DNA of 64,000 nt, from contig JBLIEI010000010.1 in the NCBI GenBank assembly GCA_047633055.1, forward strand, positions 15,382-79,381. The letters are read 5' to 3'. The DNA is from CALJFL01 sp047633055 (GTDB lineage Bacteria > Pseudomonadota > Gammaproteobacteria > Pseudomonadales > Halieaceae). The notes under the pieces are model-generated. The model saw only the letters and a list, made by a program, of their open reading frames with translations, was not told the origin of the DNA and did not search any database. Within the stretch, counting starts at the first letter, position 1, and each line of letters opens with the position of its first letter. Below are positions 34,507 through 43,067 of this stretch, one piece after another. A program made the translations under genes and the position numbers.

Positions 34507-37158
34507 ATGATTGAAGATATTGATCCTTCAGAAACGCGGGAGTGGATGGACGCTCTGGACTCAGTGCTAAAGAACGGGGGATCTGAGCGCGCAAGCTACA
34601 TTCTCTCTGAATTAAGTAAGCACGCTGTTCATGAGGGCATGCGTCTGCCACCCGCAATTACGACCCCCTTTCGCAATACCATAAGATCAGCTGACGAGAA
34701 ATCAATGCCTGGCGACCTCTTCATGGAGCGGCGGATTCGCTCGCTGGTGCGTTGGAATGCGCTCGCCATGGTGATGCGCGCTAACGACAACAACGAGGGC
34801 CTTGGCGGACATATTTCCAGTTTCTCCTCCAGCGCAACTTTATACGATATAGGCGTCAACCATTTTTGGCGTGGCACCGAGGACGGCCACCCAGGCGATC
34901 TGGTGTTCTATCAGGGGCACAGTGCGCCAGGTATGTACGCACGTTCTTATCTGGAAGGCAGAATTGATGAGCAGCAGATGGACAGCTTCAGGCGCGAGGT
35001 CGACGGCGGCGGACTGTCGTCTTACCCCCACCCCTGGTTAATGCCAGATTATTGGCAGTTTCCCACCGTTTCCATGGGGCTGGGGCCACTTCAGGCTATT
35101 TATCAGGCGCACATTTTGAAGTACCAGCAGAGCCGCGGTCTGGTCGATCACGGTGATCGCAATGTGTGGTGTTTCATGGGTGACGGCGAAAGCGATGAAC
35201 CGGAGTCTCTGGGCGCTGTTGCGATGGCGGGTCGGGAGAAATTGGGCAACCTGATATTCGTGATCAACTGTAACCTGCAAAGACTGGATGGCCCCGTGCG
35301 GGGCAACGGAAAAATTATTCAGGAACTGGAAGGTGTCTTCCGCGGCGCAGATTGGGATGTCTTAAAAGTGGTTTGGGGGCGCAAGTGGGATCCTTTGCTG
35401 GCCAAAGACGAAAGTGGCCTGCTGCAGCAACGTATGGACGAGGTCTGCGACGGAGAACTGCAGAACTATAAGTACAACGGCGGCGCCTATACTCGTGAGC
35501 ATTTCTTCGGCAAGTACCCGGAAACTGCCGCGCTGGTTGCCGATCTGTCCGACGATGACATTATGTACCTCAACCGCGGTGGCCACGATCCCTACAAGGT
35601 CTATGCAGCTTACTCAGCGGCGGTTGCTCAGAACGAGCGACCGACTGTAATTTTGGCGATGACGGTCAAAGGTTACGGTACCGGGGAGGCGGGCGAAGCC
35701 AATAACGAGACTCACTCTTTGAAAAAGCTCGATATGGCGAGTCTCAAGGCGTTCCGCGATCGCTTCGGTATCCCGATCAGCGACACGGAGCTTAAGGACG
35801 TTCCTTATTATCGGCCTGCCGCCGACAGCCCAGAAATGCGCTACATGAATGAACGCCGCGGAGCATTGGGCGGATCTATTCCGGCGCGCCGAAGCGAGAT
35901 ACAGCGTCTCGAGACACCGCCACTAGAGGCATTCAAAAGCCAGCTCAAGGGCAGCGGCAAACGTGAAATATCCACGACCATGGCCTTCGTTCGAATATTG
36001 TCCAGTCTGGTAAAAGACAAAAAAATGGGTGAGCGTGTTGTGCCCATAGTGCCGGACGAGGCGCGTACGTTTGGCATGGAAGGCATGTTCCGCCAACTGG
36101 GTATTTACTCATCGGCAGGACAGCAGTACACCCCGCATGACTCTGATCAGATCATGTTCTACAAAGAGGACAAGCAGGGGCAAATTCTGGAAGAGGGCAT
36201 TAACGAGGCCGGTGCTTTTTCTGCCTGGTTGGCAGCGGCCACTTCCTATAGCACCAGCGGCTACACCATGGTGCCATTTTATATTTACTATTCCATGTTT
36301 GGCTTTCAGCGCATTGGTGATCTGGCCTGGGCTGCTGGTGATAGTCAGGCGCGTGGCTTCTTGATTGGGGGAACTGCTGGGCGTACCACCTTGAATGGCG
36401 AGGGCTTACAGCACCAGGATGGTCACAGCCATATTCAGGCCTCTACCATTCCCAACTGCGTTAGTTATGACCCTGCGTACACCTATGAGCTTGCCGTGGT
36501 CATTCAGGATGGCCTGCGCCGTATGTATGTCGAAGGCGAGAACAAGTTTTATTACATCACTACGATGAACGAAAACTACACCCACCCTGAGATGCCCGAG
36601 GGGGTTGAAGAAGGGATCATCAAGGGTATGTATCGCCTGACGCATTCACCTGAGAAGAAGACATTGCGCGCGCAGTTGATGGGCGGAGGCACGATCCTGA
36701 GAGAGGTAGAAGCTGCAGCCCAGATACTGGAGCGGGATTATGACGTGGCAGCAGATGTCTGGAGTCTAACCAGCGTCAACGAGTTGCAGCGCGAAGGAAA
36801 GGCGGCAGCTCGCTGGAATCTGTTGAACCCGGAAGAGGTGCCCCGAGTCCCTTACGTCACTAGCATTTTGCAGGATAGTGAAGGTCCATTCATTGCCGCT
36901 ACTGACTATATGAAGGTTTATGCCGATCAAATTCGTGAATTTGTTCCGGGGCACTACGTCACGCTTGGCACCGACGGCTATGGTCGCAGTGACACCCGCA
37001 GCAAGCTGCGCGAGTTTTTTGAAGTGAGTCGGGAGTATGTGGTTTTGGCGACACTCAAGGCTTTGGCAGACGAAGGCAAGATCGAAACGAAAGTGGTTGT
37101 ACAGGCTAGGCAGGCGCTTAAAATTCCGGCCGACAAAATCGATCCGGTGACCGTTTAA
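34507..37158 (+). CDS. aceE: Pyruvate dehydrogenase E1 component (homodimeric type)
   Basis: AceE decarboxylates pyruvate with thiamine diphosphate and reductively acetylates the lipoyl groups of AceF. The 883 residues match the gammaproteobacterial homodimeric E1 (E. coli 887). The thiamine-diphosphate motif begins GDGESDEPES and ends near INCNLQRLDGPV. Other landmarks are HISSFSSSATLYDIGVNHF near the N-terminus, YYSMFGFQRIGDLAWAAGD and GLQHQDGHSH. The strong ribosome site GGAGAGG precedes ATG 34507. aceF follows after 36 bp. Neither a pdhR-type regulator nor lpd is adjacent in the window. Confidence 0.98.
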   Translation: MIEDIDPSETREWMDALDSVLKNGGSERASYILSELSKHAVHEGMRLPPAITTPFRNTIRSADEKSMPGDLFMERRIRSLVRWNALAMVMRANDNNEGLGGHISSFSSSATLYDIGVNHFWRGTEDGHPGDLVFYQGHSAPGMYARSYLEGRIDEQQMDSFRREVDGGGLSSYPHPWLMPDYWQFPTVSMGLGPLQAIYQAHILKYQQSRGLVDHGDRNVWCFMGDGESDEPESLGAVAMAGREKLGNLIFVINCNLQRLDGPVRGNGKIIQELEGVFRGADWDVLKVVWGRKWDPLLAKDESGLLQQRMDEVCDGELQNYKYNGGAYTREHFFGKYPETAALVADLSDDDIMYLNRGGHDPYKVYAAYSAAVAQNERPTVILAMTVKGYGTGEAGEANNETHSLKKLDMASLKAFRDRFGIPISDTELKDVPYYRPAADSPEMRYMNERRGALGGSIPARRSEIQRLETPPLEAFKSQLKGSGKREISTTMAFVRILSSLVKDKKMGERVVPIVPDEARTFGMEGMFRQLGIYSSAGQQYTPHDSDQIMFYKEDKQGQILEEGINEAGAFSAWLAAATSYSTSGYTMVPFYIYYSMFGFQRIGDLAWAAGDSQARGFLIGGTAGRTTLNGEGLQHQDGHSHIQASTIPNCVSYDPAYTYELAVVIQDGLRRMYVEGENKFYYITTMNENYTHPEMPEGVEEGIIKGMYRLTHSPEKKTLRAQLMGGGTILREVEAAAQILERDYDVAADVWSLTSVNELQREGKAAARWNLLNPEEVPRVPYVTSILQDSEGPFIAATDYMKVYADQIREFVPGHYVTLGTDGYGRSDTRSKLREFFEVSREYVVLATLKALADEGKIETKVVVQARQALKIPADKIDPVTV

Positions 37159-37194
37159 GTTGTTGCCGAAATAGAACAGTAAAAGGAATATCAC

Positions 37195-38877
37195 GTGGCC
37201 AAGCATGAAGTAACAGTACCCGACATTGGTGGCGCCGAAGGAGCCGAGGTCATCGAATTACTGGTGGCGGTTGGCGATGAGGTAGAGGTCGACCAGTCAT
37301 TGATCGTACTGGAGTCAGACAAGGCTTCAATGGAAATTCCATCTACCGGCGCAGGTACCGTGGTCGAAGTGCTGGTAAAAGAAGGCGATCAATTGGCAGA
37401 GGGCTCTGCTATTTTGATCCTCAAGGTTGTTGACGGTGTTGAGTCAGTGGCTGAATCTGCGCCTGCGCCTGCGCCTGCGCCTGCGCCTGCGCCTGAAGTT
37501 GAAGCGCGAGTGGAAGCCGCACCTGAGGTAGCTGTTGTTGAACCGCAGGCGTCGGCGGGAGCATCGACACCGGCTCAGTCGGTTACTGTGGTGGTACCTG
37601 ATATAGGTACCGACGATGAGGTCGAGGTAATAGAGCTTAGCGTAGCGCCGGGAGATATTATCGAAGAGGGAGATTCTCTGGTTGCGCTGGAGAGCGATAA
37701 GGCGTCGATGGAAGTGCCTTCGCCTCACGCCGGAGAGGTATTGAAATTACTGGTCGCTGAAGGGCAGCAAGTTAAGCAGGGTGCGCCGATTGTTGAAATG
37801 CGGGTCGCAGGTGATGGCGAAGCAAGTGCGCCAGTGCCAACGCCAGTTGCCACTGAGTCTGAGTCTGAGTCTGAGTCCAAGGCCAATGATGCGCCTGCGA
37901 AAGTTGCAGTAGAACAACCTGCAGCTGATGTGAAACGACCTAACGAAGAGCCTGTCCCCCGCGCGGGCGGATCTATCTATGCCGGTCCTGCAGTTCGCAA
38001 ATTGTCCCGAGAGTTTGGTATTGACCTGACTCAGGTTTCTGGCAGTGGTCCCCGAGGGCGAGTTGTCAAAGAGGATTTACACAATTTCTCCAGAAAGACA
38101 CTGAACGCAGGGCCGGTGTCTAGCAACCCCGACTCCGGCGCAGGAATTCCTGCAGTGCCCGAGATCGACTTCGCCAAATTCGGTGTGGTGGAACATACCA
38201 AGCGCAGCAAGATTGATAAAATCACTGCCGCTAATATGCACCGTAACTGGCTTAACGTTCCGCACGTCACGCAGTTCGATGAGGCGGATATTAGCGAGCT
38301 TGAGGCGTTTCGGGCGACGTTGAAGGCGGAAGCCGAACGGCGCAACACCAAAATTACGCCAATGCCCTTTATTATTAAGGCCTGTGCGGTTGCCCTGCGC
38401 GATAATCCGAAACTGAACTCTTCGTTGGCGACCCAGGGTGAGGAATTGGCGTACAAGAAATACATTCATATAGGAATGGCGGTAGACACACCGGCCGGAT
38501 TGGTCGTGCCGGTTATCCGCGATGCGGACCAAAAATCTATTTGGGAGCTTGCCGAAGAGGTGATTAGCTTGGCAGGCAAGGCCAGAGACAGGAAGTTAAT
38601 GCCAGCCGATATGCAAGGTGGGTGTTTTACCATTTCCAGCCTTGGTAATCTTGGCGGTACGGGGTTCACGCCGATTGTGAACGCGCCGGAAGTGGGAATT
38701 CTCGGCGTCTCGCGCGCCGAGATGAAACCGGTCTGGAATGGTAGCGAATTCCAGCCACGGAAAATGCTTCCCCTCGCACTGTCGTATGACCACCGGGTAG
38801 TCAATGGCGGTGATGGTGGCAGGTTTATGACTCAGTTGGTGGGTTTACTTTCTGATATCCGCCGTCTGAGTTTGTAA
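37195..38877 (+). CDS. aceF: Dihydrolipoamide acetyltransferase (E2 of pyruvate dehydrogenase)
   Basis: A 560-residue E2 chain. It has two lipoyl domains (about 2-77 with Lys43, and about 129-203 with Lys169, both in ESDKASME), an E1/E3-binding domain (about 262-296, GPAVRKLSREFGIDL) and a catalytic domain (about 325-560) with His533 in YDHRVVNGGDGGRF. E. coli AceF has three lipoyl domains; two is common in other gammaproteobacteria. The linkers are low-complexity: (AP)n after lipoyl 1 and (ES)n after lipoyl 2, both encoded by hexanucleotide repeats. The start is GTG 37195 (AAAAGGAAT upstream). The E3 subunit must be encoded elsewhere. Confidence 0.98.
   Translation: MAKHEVTVPDIGGAEGAEVIELLVAVGDEVEVDQSLIVLESDKASMEIPSTGAGTVVEVLVKEGDQLAEGSAILILKVVDGVESVAESAPAPAPAPAPAPEVEARVEAAPEVAVVEPQASAGASTPAQSVTVVVPDIGTDDEVEVIELSVAPGDIIEEGDSLVALESDKASMEVPSPHAGEVLKLLVAEGQQVKQGAPIVEMRVAGDGEASAPVPTPVATESESESESKANDAPAKVAVEQPAADVKRPNEEPVPRAGGSIYAGPAVRKLSREFGIDLTQVSGSGPRGRVVKEDLHNFSRKTLNAGPVSSNPDSGAGIPAVPEIDFAKFGVVEHTKRSKIDKITAANMHRNWLNVPHVTQFDEADISELEAFRATLKAEAERRNTKITPMPFIIKACAVALRDNPKLNSSLATQGEELAYKKYIHIGMAVDTPAGLVVPVIRDADQKSIWELAEEVISLAGKARDRKLMPADMQGGCFTISSLGNLGGTGFTPIVNAPEVGILGVSRAEMKPVWNGSEFQPRKMLPLALSYDHRVVNGGDGGRFMTQLVGLLSDIRRLSL
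37459..37494 (+). repeat. Hexanucleotide repeat (GCGCCT)6 in the aceF linker
   Basis: Six perfect copies of GCGCCT encode the Ala-Pro linker after the first lipoyl domain. The reading frame is preserved by any unit change, so linker length could vary between strains. Confidence 0.95.
37855..37878 (+). repeat. Hexanucleotide repeat (GAGTCT)3+GAGTCC in the aceF linker
   Basis: Three GAGTCT units and one GAGTCC encode the Glu-Ser stretch after the second lipoyl domain, a second in-frame microsatellite within the same gene. Confidence 0.9.
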
Positions 38878-38927
38878 GTACAGTCGTCGGGCTCGAAAGC
38901 GCTGACTGCCACCGTCGGTCAGGATTG

Positions 38928-40139
38928 TCAGTAGGCCCAATTCAATTTTTTTAACAGTGCCTCCCGGCAAACCAGTGGGTTATCGGCATTTACCATAATG
39001 GGCCATCGGTTTTCCGAGACTGAAAGCTCTGCCAAGTTCATATCTGGCCATCCTGCATCACGCAGTCCATGAATAAACTTGAGAGTCTTAAATCCGTCAA
39101 ACCATTGATGAAAGTGCCTTGTGAACCCCGTCTCCCCTTTGCTTTGGCGCCGGCAGTGATCGATAGCAGATGCCAAGCCGAGATTTTCAAGTGTATCCAT
39201 GCTGGAGCGCGTTAGCGTTTCCGATAACCCGAGCGTCTTCAGTTCTTCATGCAGCCTGGCCTCTTTGTTAGCCGCATGGGTAGTCATGCCCACAAGCACG
39301 CAGCGCAGAGCTTCAAAGCATGCAGGATGATAGTACAGTCGCTGGTCTGACATATTTGTGGAGTCCAGAATTCGCTGCACTGCAGGACCTGTACCGAAGG
39401 GCACGCGAGCAGAGGGGCGTGCCGCCAGCGAAATGCACTGCCCTGTTAGCTGCGTAACGGGGCCGGTTTTCGCGAGCTTGTTGAGTAGATAAAAATCTTC
39501 TGCCGCCGATCTTGGTGGAAAGCCCCTCACCTGAGCGTAGTTGGATGCGCGCACCGCCAGACAACTACCCAGAGTATGATGGGCGTAGGGTGAGCAGGCG
39601 TAATGCAATCCTAGTACGTAATGATGAAGTCGCAATTCGTAACGTGTGCAGGCGTCGTTAGTGCGTTCGTCTTCTGATGCATCGTGACGGAAAGGATACA
39701 GTGCGGCGGACGTATCCGCAGGTGAATCATCCAGTCGCGATAAGTAATCTTTGGGTAGCGTGGCATCGGCATCGGTGCTACAGATCCAGTTTGATTTAAT
39801 GGCGCCTGACGTCATCCATAGCAGTGCCGTGTCACAACCAATTTTTCGCGCACGACCGACTCCGTCGCTATCTGCAATGGCTCCAAAAATTATCTCTGTA
39901 TCGATACACAGAATATCGGTCAGAGCGTGCAAGGGATGGAGGGTACAGCCGGCGCCTGGTGAGGCCGTTGTTGTTAGTGCTTGAACCCGGCTCCTGAGTT
40001 CCTTGTTAACGGCGAGGTTATCGTCATGCTGGGGGCGGTTAAGCACCAGTATGACCAGCAGCGCTTCGCCGGAATTGTTGACTTCGGCGAGCGAGTCAAT
40101 GAGCACAGTCGCCTCCTGATACGCGGGGATTACTAACAC
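38928..40139 (-). CDS. Family 2-like glycosyltransferase
   Basis: A GT-A fold protein: VLVIPAYQEATVLIDSL at the front, CSTDADATLPKDYL with the DxD-type metal site, then GSCLAVRASNYAQVRGFPPR and AAEDFYLLNKLAK, the ED motif of family 2 inverting enzymes. The C-terminal 150 residues are not recognised. GTG 40139 is the first ordinary start, but the frame stays open 32 more codons to a CTG at 40235 that overlaps the miaE stop. Those residues (AITRYLDRYREACVPP, then W-Q-H before VLVIPAYQE) look like real coding sequence. The true start may thus be non-canonical. The sugar and acceptor are unknown, and no polysaccharide cluster is adjacent. Confidence 0.85.
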   Translation of the reverse strand: MLVIPAYQEATVLIDSLAEVNNSGEALLVILVLNRPQHDDNLAVNKELRSRVQALTTTASPGAGCTLHPLHALTDILCIDTEIIFGAIADSDGVGRARKIGCDTALLWMTSGAIKSNWICSTDADATLPKDYLSRLDDSPADTSAALYPFRHDASEDERTNDACTRYELRLHHYVLGLHYACSPYAHHTLGSCLAVRASNYAQVRGFPPRSAAEDFYLLNKLAKTGPVTQLTGQCISLAARPSARVPFGTGPAVQRILDSTNMSDQRLYYHPACFEALRCVLVGMTTHAANKEARLHEELKTLGLSETLTRSSMDTLENLGLASAIDHCRRQSKGETGFTRHFHQWFDGFKTLKFIHGLRDAGWPDMNLAELSVSENRWPIMVNADNPLVCREALLKKLNWAY

Positions 40140-40231
40140 ATGCTGCCAAGACCCGGCACCGGGTGCGGGCGGTACGCAGGCTTCGCGGTACCGGTCGAGA
40201 TAGCGTGTGATTGCCTTGTCTGAGAGAAAAT

Positions 40232-40816
40232 TCAGTGGAGCGCGGCTCTAATAGGCAGACGTGCGACTATGTCCGCTTCTGCCACCAGCAGTTCATCCCA
40301 GCGAGCTTCAATGTCTTGTTGAGGTAGGTAGAGTCTTGCCAGGTCTAGGAACAGGGTGTAGTGGCGCTCCTCAGAGCGGGCAATGGACTGGTAAAACTTT
40401 CTCAGCGGTCCATCTTCCAGAGCGTTTGCCACCAGCGCAAAGCGCTCAGCACCTCTGGCTTCAATAATACTTGCCGTTAGCAGACGATCAAGTAAGTAGG
40501 CTTCTGGATCAGCGCCCTGGCGCATGGTTTTACGAAATGCCAGTACGTAATGGTCCTTGCTGTCCGCGGTGGTATGAAGGCCGCGCTGGTGAATCCATTT
40601 TACCACCTCACGGTAATGGCTGAGTTCTTCAATCGCCAGATCAGCCATGGCCGCCACCAGTGCGATACGGTCTGGATAGTGCGACACCATGGACATCGCC
40701 ATACCTGACGCTTTCTTCTCGGCAGCAGCGTGGTCTTGCAAAAATGCGTTAAAATTCTCCATCACAGCTGACGTCCAGCTTGGTGATGTGGGGGTTAGGA
40801 GGGGAGATGTTGGCAT
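40232..40816 (-). CDS. miaE: tRNA-(ms2io6A)37 hydroxylase
   Basis: A 194-residue ferritin-like diiron protein. Iron ligands are seen in DHAAAEKKASGMAMSMV, EELSHY (ExxH), the Glu of EARGAERF and SEERHY (ExxH). MiaE hydroxylates the isopentenyl side chain of ms2i6A37 in tRNAs reading U-starting codons. It is found in Salmonella and Pseudomonas but not in E. coli. The start is ATG 40816, and the glycosyltransferase gene follows immediately, possibly overlapping. It is divergent from fabV, with 167 bp between the starts. Confidence 0.93.
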   Translation of the reverse strand: MPTSPLLTPTSPSWTSAVMENFNAFLQDHAAAEKKASGMAMSMVSHYPDRIALVAAMADLAIEELSHYREVVKWIHQRGLHTTADSKDHYVLAFRKTMRQGADPEAYLLDRLLTASIIEARGAERFALVANALEDGPLRKFYQSIARSEERHYTLFLDLARLYLPQQDIEARWDELLVAEADIVARLPIRAALH

Positions 40817-40883
40817 TGTCGTTCAGCTAAAGCGTGGCGGAGCGATATTGAACGTTACCCGGGGTGGGAATACAAGCGCCGGC

Positions 40884-40911
40884 TTTAGAATGCCCCTCGC
40901 TGTGCTACACT
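40884..40911 (+). promoter_or_regulatory. Putative sigma-70 promoter of fabV
   Basis: TTTAGA (40884-40889) and TACACT (40906-40911) are spaced 16 bp, with a TG two bases before the -10 element (extended -10). It lies 73 bp upstream of the fabV start, in the miaE-fabV divergent region. Confidence 0.35.
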
Positions 40912-40983
40912 TTCCAGTCGCGCCGATGACCACTATTTGTCTGTCCCGGCGCTTTAATGACCAAAGTCAGGAACTCATATAAT

Positions 40984-42174
40984 ATGATCATCAAGCCTCG
41001 TGTACGCGGTTTTCTCTGTGTTACCACTCACCCTACCGGCTGTGAGGCCAACGTCCAGAAGCAAATCACTCACGTGAAATCTCAAGGACCCATAGTGGGC
41101 GGCCCCAAGCGGGTATTGGTCATCGGTTCGTCCACGGGTTACGGCCTGGCCTCGCGAATTACCGCAGCATTTGGTGCCGGTGCGTCGACCTTGGGCGTCT
41201 TCTTTGAGAAAGAAGGGACAGAGCGTAAACCGGGAACAGCCGGCTGGTACAACTCGGCTGCGTTCCATAAATTTGCTGAAACTGAGGGCCTCTATGCCAA
41301 GAGCATCAATGGTGATGCTTTCAGTGACGAAATTAAGCACAGAACGATCGAGACTATTAAGGCTGACCTTGGCCAAATTGACCTGGTGGTATACAGTCTC
41401 GCATCCCCGCGGCGGCAGCATCCGGTGACCGGAGTGGTGCATAATTCTACCCTCAAGCCGATTGGCGGCGACACGGTTCAAAAAGGCGTGAATACCGACA
41501 AAGAAGAGATTCAGGACTTCCATCTGGAAGCGGCGTCACAGGAGGAGATTGATAATACAGTGGCCGTCATGGGCGGTGAAGATTGGCAGATGTGGATTGA
41601 AGCACTGGGTGCAGCTGGCGTACTGGCAAATGGTGCAAAAACGACCGCGTATACCTACATTGGTGAGAAAGTAACCTGGGATATTTACTGGCACGGAACG
41701 ATTGGTGCCGCCAAGAAGGATTTAGACAAGAGGGTATTGGCGATTCGGGAGCAGTTGGCGGCCGGGGGCGGCGACGCCCGTGTCTCTGTGTTGAAGGCGG
41801 TGGTCACCCAGGCCAGTGCGGCGATTCCTGCGATGCCAATTTACCTGGCTATCCTATTTAAAGTGATGAAGGAGCGCGGTATCCACGAAGGCTGTATTGA
41901 GCAGGTTAATGGCTTGTTCAGAGATTCCCTGTATGGCGAATCACCCTACCATGATGAAGAGGGTAGGCTGCGCGCGGACCGTAGAGAACTTGATCCCGAG
42001 ATACAGGCAGAGGTGGCGGCCATTTGGGATCAAATCAGTACGGAAAATCTACGAGAGATCTCTGATTTTGAAGGCTACAAACGAGAATTCTTACAACTGT
42101 TTGGTTTCGAAATTGACGGCGTCGATTACGAGGCCGAAGTAAACCCCGACGTAAAAATTGCGAACATGGTGTAG
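40984..42174 (+). CDS. fabV: Trans-2-enoyl-ACP/CoA reductase (NADH)
   Basis: FabV is the long (about 400 residues) SDR-type enoyl-ACP reductase of Vibrio, Pseudomonas and relatives, and members of the family are resistant to triclosan. This copy has 396 residues and starts MIIKPRVRGF. It has the NADH loop VLVIGSSTGYGLASRI and the FabV-specific active site Tyr with Lys in YTYIGEKVTWDIYWHGTIG. C-terminal FEIDGVDYEAEVNPDV is also typical. ATG 40984 (AGGA upstream) is chosen over the longer open frame from 40957. It completes fatty-acid elongation cycles, or reduces crotonyl-CoA-type substrates. It is 5 bp upstream of the beta-lactamase-fold hydrolase gene. Confidence 0.96.
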   Translation: MIIKPRVRGFLCVTTHPTGCEANVQKQITHVKSQGPIVGGPKRVLVIGSSTGYGLASRITAAFGAGASTLGVFFEKEGTERKPGTAGWYNSAAFHKFAETEGLYAKSINGDAFSDEIKHRTIETIKADLGQIDLVVYSLASPRRQHPVTGVVHNSTLKPIGGDTVQKGVNTDKEEIQDFHLEAASQEEIDNTVAVMGGEDWQMWIEALGAAGVLANGAKTTAYTYIGEKVTWDIYWHGTIGAAKKDLDKRVLAIREQLAAGGGDARVSVLKAVVTQASAAIPAMPIYLAILFKVMKERGIHEGCIEQVNGLFRDSLYGESPYHDEEGRLRADRRELDPEIQAEVAAIWDQISTENLREISDFEGYKREFLQLFGFEIDGVDYEAEVNPDVKIANMV

Positions 42175-42178
42175 CGAG

Positions 42179-43015
42179 ATGTTGGAACATGGAGTCCCTT
42201 TTCAACTCAGTAGCCGGGTCAGGCGCCTGGTTGCTCCCAACCCTGGCGCGATGACTGGCGCTGGCACCAACACGTATTTGTTGGGCAACAAAGAAATTGC
42301 AGTGATCGACCCCGGTCCTGCAATACCGCAACACGTTGAAGCCATTTTGCGAGCAGCTGAGGGTGGGCAGATTCGGTGGATTATTTGCACCCATACACAT
42401 GCCGATCATTCTCCCGCGTGGCAAGGTGTTGCAGAGGCTACTGGAGCACAGGTCATAGGCGCCAAGCCGGCAAACGATCGCTTTCAGGATGAGACTTTTC
42501 AACCTGAATGGGAAATTCGTCACCACGAAGTGCTGAGTACCAGCGAATTCAATTTGCGCGCTTTGCACACTCCTGGGCATGTCAGTAATCATTTTTGTTA
42601 TCTGCTGGAGGAAGAAGGAATGCTTTTCGCCGGCGACCATATAATGAATGGATCAACCGTCGTGATTGTGCCTCCTGGAGGGGACATGAAAGCCTACATC
42701 GAGTCATTGGAGTTGCTACTTGCCTGTCCTATTGCTCACATTGCTCCCGGTCACGGTGAGCTGATAGACGATTCTGTCAGTGAAATCAAAGGCCTGGTGG
42801 CTCATCGTCTGCGCCGTGAGGCCAAGGTATTGGCGGGCCTGGCACAGCTCGGGCGCTGTGATCTGGATGCCCTGGTGAAAGTGGTTTATGACGATGTCGA
42901 TGAATCCCTGTACGAATGGGCGAAGCTCTCAATGACGGCCCACTTGATCAAACTGGAGGAGGAGCGGCGAGTCGTCAGTGATCCCGCCGCACTGACCTGG
43001 GCTGCTCTGCGATAA
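42179..43015 (+). CDS. Metallo-beta-lactamase-fold hydrolase
   Basis: A 278-residue hydrolase with metal motif THTHADHSP (HxHxDH), a second His in TPGHVSNHF, Asp in FAGDH and a further His in APGHGE. It resembles the LACTB2/glyoxalase-II-like group, with a C-terminal winged-helix-like region. These hydrolyse thioesters, RNA or lactones, so the substrate cannot be fixed. I use ATG 42179 (MLEHGVPFQL), 4 bp after the fabV stop. It may be coupled to fabV or be the first gene of the downstream acyl-CoA cluster (52 bp before the CoA-ligase gene). Confidence 0.88.
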   Translation: MLEHGVPFQLSSRVRRLVAPNPGAMTGAGTNTYLLGNKEIAVIDPGPAIPQHVEAILRAAEGGQIRWIICTHTHADHSPAWQGVAEATGAQVIGAKPANDRFQDETFQPEWEIRHHEVLSTSEFNLRALHTPGHVSNHFCYLLEEEGMLFAGDHIMNGSTVVIVPPGGDMKAYIESLELLLACPIAHIAPGHGELIDDSVSEIKGLVAHRLRREAKVLAGLAQLGRCDLDALVKVVYDDVDESLYEWAKLSMTAHLIKLEEERRVVSDPAALTWAALR

Positions 43016-43067
43016 CCTCTATTTCCCTGCTCTGTGAATTGAGTCTAAACACTTAAAGGAACTGACG

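Noticed and set aside
37444..37728. Minus-strand Arg-rich frame opposite the aceF linker
   Set aside because: It is an antisense artefact of the GCGCCT repeat, with no start context.
38902..38922. CTGAC/GTCAG hairpin as a terminator between aceF and the glycosyltransferase gene
   Set aside because: The arms are only 5 bp with an 11-nt loop and no T-tract on either side.
42035..42640. 201-codon minus-strand frame opposite fabV and the beta-lactamase-fold gene
   Set aside because: It crosses two well-supported genes with clear catalytic motifs on the other strand.
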